Source: Planococcus citri (lineage: Eukaryota; Arthropoda; Insecta; Hemiptera; Pseudococcidae). Taken from it: DNA of 64,000 nt. The stretch covers positions 41,158,580-41,222,579 of the forward strand of contig NC_088678.1 in the NCBI RefSeq assembly GCF_950023065.1. The letters are read 5' to 3'. The notes under the pieces are model-generated. The model was given only the letters and a program-made list of their open reading frames with translations, was not told the origin of the DNA and ran no database searches. Shown one piece after another: positions 1-13,500 of this stretch. Position 1 is the stretch's first letter. Each line of letters opens with the position of its first letter. The position numbers were made by a program, and so were the translations under genes.

Positions 1-1349
1 TGCAAATGCTAAATAATAATAATATCAACAAAAAGAAGGAAGAAAGAAAAACATTAGAACGAGAAAGATTCTTGAAAGAAAAACAAAAATTTTATTCCGA
101 GGTAGGCAACGTTTTGTTGAAAAAATTTTCGATTCAAATCAAATTATATCGAGAAAACCTTGATTTCATCAATACGAAGCATCTGCTAAAGAAAAGAAAA
201 AATACCTAAGTAGTAACTCTAGAAGCAATGAAAAGGACGAGGTGGAGAGAAGAACATAGTAGGTACGAGTATGACAATTCCACTGTTGAAAATATTGTGA
301 CATTGCGATGACAAGGAAAGTGGTAAAATTTCGTCCGGATTACGTGGCGTCGACGTCGACACGTTGGAGCTGGAAATGGTCGACAAAATTTGGGCTAGTA
401 CGAGTAGGTACTTCATTGACGCGATTCTACGTGTATTTGTGCAGGAACGACGAATGTGTCGTGTGAGCAGCATCAGAGAAGAGGAGGGGTAGGTAATCTA
501 TTATGGGAAAAGTTTTCTGTTTACATCATCGACGATATATTCTGGGTAAAGAATTTATTTGCCAAAAGTCTCGGAATTTAATATAAAAATTACGCCGTTC
601 TTGTCAAAGGTCCGGCCTATTTATCGAGAAACGCCTTGATTTTTATGATTTATCGTTTCGATTGCCTGCGTTATTTTAGGCGCAATCGACGACTGCTCGA
701 GTTGCAAAACAGAAAAACTTTTTTGATTTATGATTACGTGCGCTGAAGCAGAGTGATAGGTCGGCAGGGGGACAGGGAAATACAGTAGGAATTTCACGAA
801 CGAGCCTTAAAAAAAGGGAAAAGATTCACCGTCGAGTGGAGAATTTCGCGCATGACCTAATAAATTAAAATTATTACGAAAACGTAGAAGAAGAACGAGA
901 GAAAAAAAATTAATAAATAATACTATATACGGAGAGGTAAGTAAATGTATTCACAATACGAAAAGAAGCCCTCTCGAAAAGAAATCGAATAAGATAAATA
1001 ATACGCCGAAACGAATTGAAAATTTTCCTCCATCGAGTTGTACCAATTGTAATTTTTTACTTCCCTCGAAAGATAAAGTCTTGAGGGATCGTGATGGAAA
1101 TGAAGCGAAGGGAGGCCTCAAAATACAAACCTCGAGAGATGTATTACGATTTAATATTTTCCAGTACAGGTATTATTCGAGAGAACGAATACCTACCTAC
1201 GATAGAGATAAGATTTATGAAAATATTTTCTTTCGATGTATAGGTATATAAAGCATAGGTATATATGTAGTACGTAGGTAGGTAGTATATTCGGATGAAA
1301 TTTTCGGTTTTAATTGAATTCGGCTTTTTTACGCGTGGTTTGGTTTCAG
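1..1349. other. dpr intron (5' part outside the window)
   Basis: No exon with Ig-like wording was found on the plus strand. The short lysine/asparagine-rich frame at 6-209 looks like AT-rich noise. GTAGGTAGGTAG occurs near 1275. Confidence 0.7.
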
Positions 1350-1560
1350 GTATCGTGGATTAGGCATCGTGATATACACATCTTGACCGTGGGCAGCTAC
1401 ACGTACACGACTGATCAACGTTTCCAAGCGATACATCGTAAAAACAGCGACGAATGGACGTTGCAAATTAAATGGGCTCAAAAAAGAGACGGCGGCATGT
1501 ACGAATGTCAAATTAGTACTCAACCAGTGAAAAGCTTTTTCGTTAATTTAAGCGTAGTCG
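1350..1560 (+). CDS. dpr: dpr exon: second half of Ig1
   Basis: The acceptor is tttcag at 1344-1349 and the donor gtaagt begins at 1561. The exon holds 70 codons plus one base (phase 1 out). It encodes the Ig1 C strand (VSWIRHRD) to the G strand (FFVNLSVV), including the D-G-x-Y-x-C F-strand signature. It enters in phase 0, and the preceding exon lies before the window. Confidence 0.93.
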
Positions 1561-4500
1561 GTAAGTAAAATATTTACTTCGTGTTAAATATTCAGCCACG
1601 TATCGAACGTCAGCCGAGCGTCAGAAAAGCTATCGAAAACTGTTCTCTGTACTACGCCGTGCCGCGATCATTGAAACTCGCATTTTTAAATTTAATTTCG
1701 TAAACAAACAAGAATTACGGTTCGTAAGAGAGAGCGTTTACTCGATAAATATAAACAGGCGAACTGTAGCCTTAATTTAGATTTTTCATTAACGACCAAT
1801 GATGAAAAATCAACGGTTAAGAGGAAAACAACCACCTAATTCTGCTCGGCTTGGGTGATATCGAGTATTTAATTCAAGTGGTGTGTTAATAGGATAAGCA
1901 TCTATTCACCGCCGATAAGTATAAAATTTAATTTCGAGTTAATTTTATGGTATTCATTTTCGTTAAATGAGGTTTATTAGAGAGCTGCTTCGAAACGACC
2001 TTTTTTTGTTGTTGTTAAAGCGTACGTTTATCGCTCGAGGGAGATATGTGGTATGTGTAAAATTTTTGAAAATAATGGATTTTTAGAAAAATATTCTATA
2101 AATTGGGACTATTTTGGAAGTTTTTTTATGTTCTCGATGTTTTTCAAGTTTAATTCAAAACCTAATGAAAGAAAATCAGAATTCTCAGAAATTGACTAAA
2201 AGTCTTCAAAATACGTATCTACTAGTATAGTTGATAACTTTTTGGGTTTGGATAAAAAAAATGTTTCCACTCATTAATTTAGTTGTACGATATTTTTTTA
2301 AATTTTTGTAACCATAAAAGTTCATATTAACATGTAAAAAAATATATGAGAGGGGTTTTGCGATAAGGGCCCTTGTAGTGATATTTCGATTTTTTCAGGA
2401 GAGAGAAAACATCGAATTGCTTCCATTTTTTCGATTTTTTTTTTTTTTATTTTTGGATGCAGTGTTGTCTTGCGCATAGGTTGGATGGGAAATTTTGACG
2501 AAATTCGTTCATCATCGCCTGATATCCGTGATTTAGAAAAGGGACCTTGTGGTGAAAAGGCGAATTTACACAACGTTACAGACTACCCCGCAAAAAAATA
2601 CCGAGAAATTCGGATTCGGCATGAAATTTTACATAGCTAACAACAATAAAATAATTTTTCCATCGACCTTTTTTTAAAAAAAAAAAAAAATCAAAAACAA
2701 ACAAAAACTTTGTTTTTCGATTTCCCAAAAATGTGAGTTTTTGAGTATTCATGTTCCAAGTAATTTTTAAACGAGAAGTTGATGAGATAGGCGAAATCTG
2801 ATTGCACCATTCGATTTCTCGTGAAAAAGTAAGTCGGAATTGCCAATAAAAAAAAAAAAACATCGAATCACCACAAGGACCCATATCGCGAAACGCCTCT
2901 CATATATATATATAATTTTTAGGTGAGCAATTTTTCATAAAAGAATTCCATAAGTCTTTAATTTTAAACGACTTCATTTTTGGTTGAAATTGACGGGAAA
3001 AAAGTAAGTAACTGATAAACTTGCGTATTTACGGCAAACTGGTTATGCAATTTTATTGACATCTTACGATTTGCGTGTATCACTCGAGATTTGAAGGCAA
3101 AACAGGACCGCGTTATTACGTGTACGCTTTTGATCCAAAATTACTAGGTACTTTTTATGTTGATTCGGAATATTGTAGGTACGTAGTAGGTACCTACTTT
3201 CAAATTAGGCATAGATATTCTCAACAGGAAGGAACACTTGATCTCACGATAACATGGAGTGGTTTCAAAATACTTTTTAAAAGGCATAAAATAATTTTAA
3301 TTTCAAAATACCAAAAACTGACGAAATTCCAATAAAATTTGAATCAATTTAACGAAAATTTCCTAAAACTTAGTTAGAATGTCAGAGTGAGTAAAAGTAT
3401 GAAAATATAATTAAAATCATTTTAAAACTAGGTACTAAAAACTGATAATACGTATAAAAACTTTCCAAAAATCAAAATATTAGGACGTATGTAGAAGGTC
3501 GTTAAAAAACGTTAAAATGGAAAAAAAATATGTAGTTGAAAAGCATTACTTAAAATGATTGAAAACTACCAATAATTATTAAAGAAATTAGAGAAAATTG
3601 CATTAAACATAAGAAACATCATGTACATTTATTAGAAATTTTATAAAACGGATATCATTTTAGTATTTGCATTTACTAAAGTCATGAAAACAAGTTTAAA
3701 ATGACATTGAAACGCAAAACTGATACAATTTGGTCGTTACCAAAAATCGCACAAAATATCGTTAAACTTAAAATAGCATTTCAATTTTCGTTGTAAATTT
3801 CAAAATTTGGAAACTTGGAGAAAAAAGTGAGGGTTTGAGTAAAAAACCCAAAAAAATTTCTGCAGACTGTTGTTATCACCTCACAACTTTTTTTTACAAA
3901 AAAAATCATCTGACCAATCACGACATTTTCGAGATTCAATTTTTTTTTTAAAGAGTCCAACTGTTGCATTAAATCCAAAGAAAATGTAATTTAATAGCTT
4001 CGACTCCAAAAATAATTCCATTTTAGCCATATTCTAATCAAATAGATTTAAACTTGGTCATTGTGGTGCCCGGTTTTGGGCTTGTGATGCCCAAATCGGG
4101 CACCACAAGGTCTTTTTATATGTATAAAACGATGCAGAATCAAGTGAAATGCACTCTAAAGTGAAAAAAAATTTTTTGAGGTGGGCACCAAAAGTATCTA
4201 GTTTATGTATCGGGCACCACTATGACTAACTATGATGAAAAATCCAAACTGCACCAAAACACCTTTATCATACATATATATGTGATCCTCTATGTACGCG
4301 GGCACCACAATTACCATAAAAGACCCGGGCACCACAAGGTACTAGGTACGTGTATATTATATGTATACGTATACATTTTGAGGAAAATTTGTGAGAAAAG
4401 ATGGAATTTTTAATACCCACCCTGGTTTTTTAAAAAATGCACTTTTTTCCATTCACATCAAAAAAGGGTTCCAAAAATGCGATTCAAGTGTTTGGAAAAT

Positions 4501-7500
4501 ACTCGAAGAATTTGAAAAAGTTTCAAAGTTGCAGCTTCCCAATCACACTTTTCGAGATTTTGGACTATTTTTTTGAACAATATTGGGCCCTAAAAATAGA
4601 TACATTTTTTCCAACTCGCGTCAAAAATGCAACTCAAAACGTAATGATGATTGGAATACGACCGAAATAGAAATTTTCTGAGTTGCAACTAAGTTGTACT
4701 TAATTGCACTTATCAAAATGTTATGAAATTTTTTTGAAAAAAAATGAACCTAAAAAGCACTTTTTTTTCTCTTGTTTTTGTACAGTTGATGTGCTCCTTT
4801 CGATCTCATAAGGTATATCTTTGGGAATGAATTTTCAAAAAAAAAAAATTCTACCAATTTTAAAACTAAATTTTCCTTACCTAATGATTTTGTTAAAAAA
4901 CTAGTTAAAAATGAACGCGTCGACATGAAAATTCAGATGTAGTTTCAACCTTGTTTTTGACATCCAGAATTGATTGGCAGTTCTATCGAACTATTTTGGA
5001 ACTTTGAGTATACTTTTTTAATTTTTTAGTTTGAAGAAATAAATATGTTTTGTGAATACTTGAATAAAATTATGAATTTGAAGCAGCAATGATGGGGCTA
5101 TGGAAATTTGATCTCAAGTAACTCGAAACTGCTACAAAATACGGTATATTCGAGTTGACAGGTTCTCATTTTCACTTTAGCCTCGTTAGTGTTAATTTCA
5201 TCTCTCAGAAGTGGAACCCCCAAAAACTCGCAGGAGTCTTCAGATTGGCTCAAAAGACCACCATTAAGAGGACAAAAAAGTAGAATATGATTTTCCATAA
5301 GCTACTTCAGTAATAAAATTCAGTGCCTAAAATTTTGCACGATGGTGATTTTTTTCTTTCAATATTCCATTTTTTTTTTTTATCCATCCAAATAGAACCA
5401 AGTAGGTACCTACGCATTTCAATCCACTGTAGGCCTAACTACATAATTCAAAAGATGATTAAAAGTGCTTGGGTAAACATTTGGCAAAATTAGTCTAGAC
5501 AGTTTATTAACATTCATCCCAAAACGTGGCAAATTTCAGACATATTTTTCAAAAAAAAACTATACTCAGTAATTACCAGTGAATTATCCACCAGAAAACG
5601 ACGAATCATCTCGAATTATCACTAATTGTACGAAAATTCACTGTGTAAATATTCATGAAAATATTTAACAAACTCTAAAATGAACTTCATTGATGTTTTA
5701 CATTTCTCTCATTAAATGCTGTGGTAAGCGCAAGTTCATTCTCGTTCTAGTTCTTTTTTTCGAAATATCCTAATTACAGAGTAAGCAAATATTCTACTTT
5801 TAGAGTGAATTTTCGCGTCGACGAGTACCACTTTGAAAATGCATATATAGGTACTCGTAGTTTTAGGAATAAATCGGCCAGAATACGTATAGCATTCTTT
5901 TCGATGCATTTGTCAAATCGAGTCATACAGAGAATAAAACAGAAAACGGTATAGAATTTGAAAAATAATTGAAAGGTTTGAACTTTGATCTACCCATCTT
6001 TAAAAGAAGCTTCCTTGAAATAATGGTCTCTCAACAGTAATCCGCTGAAATGAATTGGAGTGCAGGATAGGATAGATATGTGTATGTATTACGTAAATAG
6101 GAAGCTTTGTCTTAATATCATACCATTCCAGTGTGACGTGACACTGGGATATTATCATTATAATTTTATGTTGACCAACATGTCACAATCACATGGTATT
6201 GGTAGTAGAGCATATAGCATACAGTGTACCTACAATATCACCTATAGCACACTTAACCTAACACAGTCGTCGAGTAACTGAGTTAAAGGTATAAAATCAG
6301 TAACACATCGTTAAGCATTTGTCGTGGTCGCATTTACAACCACCATAAATCGTTACCTCTTGTACCCCCCCCCCTCTCCGATCCCTTTATAGAATCGGTC
6401 TCATCTCACGCCGGCAATTCTGTATTAATTCCGCGCTCACAGTTTACGCGACGCGTTTTATAGCGAGATAAGCGTGTTACTCATAGTCAGCGTCGACATG
6501 TACCCTTTTTTGGAGGATGAGAAAAGTATACAACGAGAAGATTTTTTCGCTCGCTGGCCACCTTTGGAGAAGGTCTAACGCTCGGATCCATCTCTACTTA
6601 CGCGTTTAATGGATCGAAAATACTTCCGACGATGGTAATTTTTAAATGAAACGTCACCGTTTACGGAAATTGTTCGCGCGAGCGTAGATAATTTATATCG
6701 CCTCCTCCCACTCCCCCTCCCCCTCTCTGCCAAGGTGCACAATGAATGTATTCATCGGTGTGATGGATATCGCCATCATCTGAGCCCCATAGACGGAGGG
6801 GAGTGGTTCGCGTGCCATGCGATATATCACAAATTAACGAATTATATCGTATACCTTGCTTGCTCGCGTTTCGTAGACGGTCTTTTAATTCGTAATAACT
6901 GGCCAGACTCGATCGAATAAATTATGCCGATGATAAGAAAGGCAAACAATACATTTTAACTCGTTTACCGGCTCGCGTACCCTGCTCCAATGCCCCATTC
7001 GAGGGTCAATTTAAACACGCGATGGTTTTCACCAGCTTCGAAATTTAAGAGAAAGAGAAACGACGACGAGGGTCGCGGTCGTGACACGAATGTCTTGATC
7101 GGCCCCCCTGCATCCGCCGCGCCGCGCCGTACTACGAGTACGAGGTAGTTAGTAATATAACGATGAAAGCTGCCATTTCATTACACGTGTAAAAAATTTT
7201 CGTAATTTTCTGTTGTTTGTTTAGTACCAACGGCCACCATATTGGGAGGACCAGATTTACACGTTGATAAAGGAAGCACTATCAATCTTACTTGTAGTAT
7301 CAAATACAGCCCAGAACCGCCGGCCTATATATTTTGGTACCATCATGACGAAGTGAGTATACATTTTAATTAAACGACCGTGCAAATATTCTATTGTTTG
7401 CTCTACGTCTAGTCCTTTTTAGAGGTCGATTTTCGAGCTTACGTTCATTTTTAGTTACGTAGATATGGGCGAATATCTACTGCAGTCTCGAAATAAAATA

Positions 7501-10500
7501 AAATTTAAAATCAAATAACGTACATATTTAATTTGGATTCGTCTTCATTTTCATTTTAAATTTTTTTCACGTGCTTGCTAAATTCGTTTCTTCTCACTTT
7601 TCTCTCCCCTATAAAAAAAAAATCCGAAATTTCCAAGTACGATGGGCCAAAAATGAAACCCTTTTCAAGGAATTGACCTGAAGATACCAGACTAATGATT
7701 GTTTATCTAGAATTACTTTTTGTTTTGTACATAAACAATTGGAAATATATTATTATTGAATGATACAAAATTTGACGTTCGAATCTGCTTCGTCCTACGG
7801 AATACAGAAGGGTCAAGAGGGTTATGACGGAAATTATGTTAATGATTTTACTGTACATTGAAAGAACTCGTCGTGAAATCAAATTTAAGGGAAACCGAAG
7901 GACCAGACTTCATTTATAATTCGAGTTATCTCGATACCAAATTTAAATTTCACGGCGAACCGAATAGGCAATTTTATTAACATGGCTGATGAAATCACCG
8001 GAGCTTGAAATAGGTCAGGACAGTAGTTTCAAGAGAAAAGGCTGCGACTGGGTTGGACCAATCCGAAGAATAGAGACAGAAAATGTTAATTTCACCTCCC
8101 CCCTTTCCCACCACCAATATCTCATAAAAAATATTAAAAATAATGTAAAAAGAGAATGTTGGAAAAATTTTATAAAGTGGCAGAATAGCAAGTAAAACAT
8201 ACGAATGATTAAAATAAAAATAGTGAGGAAAAAAAAATAAAAAATAAATATCTACTCAAATGAAAAAGCAGAATTATAGAAAAATGTAGAAAATGAAGAA
8301 AAATATTGAAAAAATGTCTTCAATACAGAGTGAAATTGAATTTAAAATGGCAGAAAATATTGAAAGAACTGGTTGAAATTTATGGGAATTTAATACTACA
8401 AAAATAATTACATTGAAACTTCCTGATAAAATTGCTTTCCAACTGGTGAAAATGAGAGTAAAAATTTATAAAATGCCACAAAAATTTCTCAACACTGCCA
8501 AAGGATACAAAATGTTAGTTGAATTTACTTGGAATTTATTGAAAATTGGTGCAAAAAAAATTAAATGTTCTGTAGGTAGGTAAGTACTCCAGAAAAACTA
8601 CAAATAACAACACATTGCAAAAAATTTACTAAAAACTAGATATAACAAAAAATTGATAACAAAATTCAAAAAAATTCACAATCAACAAAAATCTCCAATG
8701 TTAGTAAAAAAAATGTAGAGAATCACGAGAAAATTGTTAAAATATCACAAAATCTAATTTTTTAAAATAGCATAATTTTGATGAAAACTTTTAAAAATTG
8801 TAAAAACAAAAGTTGGGAGAATACAAAAAATATCACAAAAAATGAGGGAAAAATTTGTAAAATATGTTGAAAATAGAATAAAGTTGAATAAAAATGGTCA
8901 TATTTTGCAAACAGTTTGTTAAATTTACAAGAATGTTGGAAACAAATGTAAAAATTGATCAAACATGGATGAAAATAGGCAGGTAAATTATTGCAAGAAA
9001 TGCTCAAATGAGAAAAAGGGAATTGTGTTCTCTCAAAAAAATTTTAAATTGCAAAATTAGGCAAATTCTTAAAATTTTTTTGGCTAAAAAATTGAATACT
9101 TCGAGAGTAGCTAAAGTTCGATAGTCCCAGAACGCATTTACTTAGGAGAAAAAGGAAGACAGGGATGGTTGAATACTTCCTGTCATTTTTATTCAGGGCT
9201 TTTTTGGGGGGAGCGCGGAAGGACTGCGTCCCTCCAAAGGAAGGTTGGAAAAAAAATGTCAAAAAAATGTCATAAAAACTAAAAAATGAAATAATTTGAA
9301 AAAAATAAAAAACATGAATAAATTTTGATAACTGTTTTTAAAAAAATTGAACTTTTTTTAGATCAAAATTATCTAAATACAAAATCTGTCAAGGTTGTCA
9401 CTTTAAAATTTTTCAATTATGGGATATTATTACTTGAAGAGCAAACAAAGGTGATCAAAATTTTCTACTTCAAAAAGTTCAAACTTTTTTCAACAATAAA
9501 AAAATCATTTAGATACTTTGATTTTTTTCTCAAAACACAGTGGCCGAGAGGGGGTATGAAAATTGGGGACTTGCAACTTCAATTTGATGCCCCCCCCCCC
9601 CTCAGGAAGGAAATACAAAAACACTCAGTTTTAAACTCTTGGGGGCTCAAACCGATTGGACGATGGTTTTGAGTAGTTCTGGAATCCGGAGTTTCTCCAC
9701 AGATATTTGGATTTTCTAGTTTTGGAAAAATTGCCATGAAAAAGCTAAAATTAAATTTATTGCCTATAAACTTGAAAATATTAAATATCTTTGTAACCCT
9801 TTTGGTTGGCTGATTGAAGCAAAAATTATCATACAAGTAGTACGCTTCTGCTGCTTCAAGCCCAAAATTTTCTCCGGTTATTTAAAAAAAATAAATAAAT
9901 GAATAAGCAATACTGAAAAATTCGTCGTTTACGAACGCACCAATGTAAAAAGCCCAGTTTTTTTCTGTGTAACTTTTTACAAAACTGGAAAATTCAAAAA
10001 TCCACAGTTTGCTCTAGAATGTATGGAACCCCCCCCCCTCCCAAACTCAATTTTGATGCTCAGACATAGCGAGAAATTCATAAAACAGCTGCAGATCATT
10101 TTTCATTTTTTTGTTCAAAAATAACCCTTGGAGAAAATTTTGGATTTGAACCAGCATGCAAAAACATATTTTGAAAATTTACATCTAAATCAAAGAAAAG
10201 AGACACAAAGACAAGATTTTCTCTGATAATAGGAGTTGAATTAAGTAATGAGATTTTTTTAATGGTGATGTCAGTAAAACCACAAAAATAGACTAAATTT
10301 GATCGAAAAATGAAATTAAGCACTTGAAAGGTCCGATAGTGAATTTTTGGATATTTGGTCGATTTTTTTGTCCAGTTCAGAAATGTTTCTGTCATTGGGA
10401 TACCTCCCTAGTTGGAACAAAATCGAAAATCGATTTCTATCAACGTAATAATGAGTAAAAACGTGTACCTATAAATTTTTTTAAAATTTTATTGTGAAAA

Positions 10501-13500
10501 TCTTATGTTCAACCAGCAAAATGAAAGAATCTCAGCAGTTTTAAGGCTAAAAAAATAAGCCTCAAAATTCATTTTTTTATAATTGATAATATGTAGGTAC
10601 CTACTTATCTTCGTCTGCAGCAAGTAGCAATCTTCAATTTTTTTTCCTCAAAAAAAAAATGAAACACACAAAAAACAAAAATCCATTGGAATTTTTTGAT
10701 ACGAAGAATAAACCAATTTATAAACACTGCTTCTCACGAGTAATTCACACGAGTAGGTAGATAAGTAGATCTGCTCACTCTTCCAAAATCTCGTGAAATT
10801 TTTCATCTCGATGAATTTTTAAACCGCAAAGTACATAAATGCAGCAACAGGTGTAATCTTTTACAACAAAGTAAAACACGTGTGAAATATACGCGATATA
10901 ATTCGAAAGAATTATTCGCATTGTTAACGCAATTTTACGCTGGTAAACCTAAAACGAACGCAGCCTTGTAAATTTAATAACCCTGTAAGAAATATTCCCA
11001 CTACCTCATTTCTTCCTCGTACCCTAGCCCACATATATGTGTGTATAAGGTTTTGCAGACTCGTGAGTGGATTAAAGTATCGCGTAGGTTTTGTGCTACG
11101 GTATTCACATGGCGTAGATAGTATTAAAAGATCTACGTATGTGTATTTTGAATGGAGATAATTCACGGCATTTTTTCAAACTTGTGCCCGCATTTGGAAT
11201 ATTAATAGTTTGTTTTACGATTTCAGCTGTGTAAAAAAAATGTGCAGGTATTGTTTTTATATCGCGAAAATTATACGAAACAATAGCTTTGATTTGTTTA
11301 TAAAATTATATGTACAAATTTGGGTTTATTCTTGTAGAAGTTTTCAACAGGAATATAACCAAATTATCTACAAAAATGCTTATTTATTATTGTTTTTGTG
11401 ATGAAAAAAAAAGTATTCGATAAATTTTTCTTCCTGAAAACTCAATCCATCGAATTTCTCTATTTTAAATTCACTCTCTGTGGAGAAAAATCCTCTATAT
11501 AATACATCCTTCTAATAGGTATGTAGCTAATGGTTACATGTATTTCATATTGGGTAAGTATCTAGTAAACCTGTGGTATAAAAGTAGATACTGTTACTGG
11601 TATATATGTGAAACAATCAGGGGTAATTTGTTCGCGCCATAAATTGTCCTATTTGTAGTTCGAGATTCCGGGATACCCTACCTCCTACGGTCATAGCACT
11701 AGGTCGTATGTACGCTCCTTTTAACCCTCTCAAGTCACTTCGAATAAGAACTCGTGTCCATTAAATAATACGAGTACCTACTACGTTTCTTCAATACACA
11801 GTCGAACACGGTGTTATGGCAATAAATAAATTCCTTCTTTAGTTCGGTACAAGGCTACAATTTTCAGGAAGACGCCTGACGATGAAATAAATGTACTCGG
11901 GACGACTTACAACTACCTACGACAAAGATGAAACTGACAAATTTCTTTTCTCAGATATTACGTAGTATTGTACTATGTAGTCCCAATAAAACGATGACCA
12001 ACCAAGGTACACGCACACTTACACACGAAATGATATTTTCTCGTCTATTTTTTTTTCAACGTGGTGGATTTTTCCTTAAGAAGTAAATTATTAGTTTCGT
12101 ATTTCAGAACACAAAAAGAAAAACGAGAGTTACATCGGTGAGAAAAAAAATACCCAATATAGCAAACAACATTTTAGATGCGTAGATAAGCTTTTAAAAA
12201 TACTCGGCTTTTCATGTTTTTCCCCTCTCGGCCTTGGTCTTTTTTTTTTTAGTGTCTTTCTGTGTCGCTGTCTCGCCCGGATGAGAGTACCTAACTTCAA
12301 ACAAAATACGTAAACCATTTTCATTGTTTCAGACTGCAAAGTAAGAGTTTTTTTTTCTCTAAAGTTATTATGTAGTGTGTTGGCGATGAAGGTATGAAGG
12401 TACCTATACCTATACCAAAGAAATGAGAAAGAGGAACGAACGAAAAATAAGAGAGAAAGAAAAAAGCAGGTCAAACAAGCAATGACCGTTACGAAAAGAA
12501 AAATCGACTAGAACGTACTGAAAATGAAATAGTCTTTAGATGTTCCTAGTAATAGCCTATATTTTGAACGGGTTGCTAACGTTTCCCTTATATGAGATTT
12601 TTTCTGCTTTTTATTCTTTGTCCGACTCTTTTTACGGCGACGAATAGGTAAATAAGCGATTAAAATTTAATAACTGGCTTTAAGCAAGTTGAATTTTGTA
12701 AAAAAAAAAAAAAAAAAAAAAAGTAGAATTGCAGGTAATTTTGTGGGTGAGTAGAGAAAGTAAAACAAATGAGGAGATTGTTGTAGTGAAGGTAAGAATT
12801 ATCCGGAGGTATAGTGGATAATATGCATGATTATCCTGTGATGTTGGCTAAGAAATATTCCCTAGGTAGTGAATATTTTCCTCGTCCCTGACTAGCTCAG
12901 ATAGGAGACTACAGCAATTACTTACTCACCATAAGCAAAAGCACATTTTCAGTTCTTCATCAAATAAAAACATATACTTATTCATGCCATTCAATATGAT
13001 TTTATTAACGATATACCGAAAGAGTTACATACAAAAAATAGTAAAGGATAAATTTAGACTATTATTTTGCAATGCAATGCGAGCTATAACTCACATCATG
13101 TAAAGTTTAATGCACTAATAATCACTAAGTTTTACCTTGAGTAATTATTAGCTATGTTTACTATTCTAACCTACTTAAGAACATGGTGAAATTATGTCTT
13201 TCATCTGAGATAAAATAAGTATCTCCTATTCGGCCACTAATGCTAGGCGTATATTTACCTATTTTACCCATCCCAATTAATTATGATTTATTTATAATTA
13301 ATCAACTTAAACTTACTTGGACGCCATACATTTTTCCTGCCTCTTTCCGATGCACACACAAATACTCGGTGCTTCGATAGGAACGTCCAACTGGAAGCTC
13401 GATGTATATGTTAGGTACCAAGTCCGAAATTGTACAATTCGGGGTTGGTACAGCCAATTTTGTACCATCTCCGAAGTGTCCGGACCAAGCGTGAATATTA

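Larger units (their letters stand above)
1561..7224. other. dpr intron, 5.7 kb
   Basis: Holds the inverted-repeat element 2342-2908 and the GGGCACCAC cluster. From about 6300 to 7190 the base composition becomes less AT-rich, with CGCCGCGCCGCGCC near 7117, perhaps conserved or regulatory sequence. I see no gene. Confidence 0.7.

Noticed and set aside
6..209. 67-codon frame at the window start as a possible upstream dpr exon
   Set aside because: It lacks the Ig1 B-strand cysteine pattern and is rich in Asn, Lys and Glu, as expected for random AT-rich DNA.
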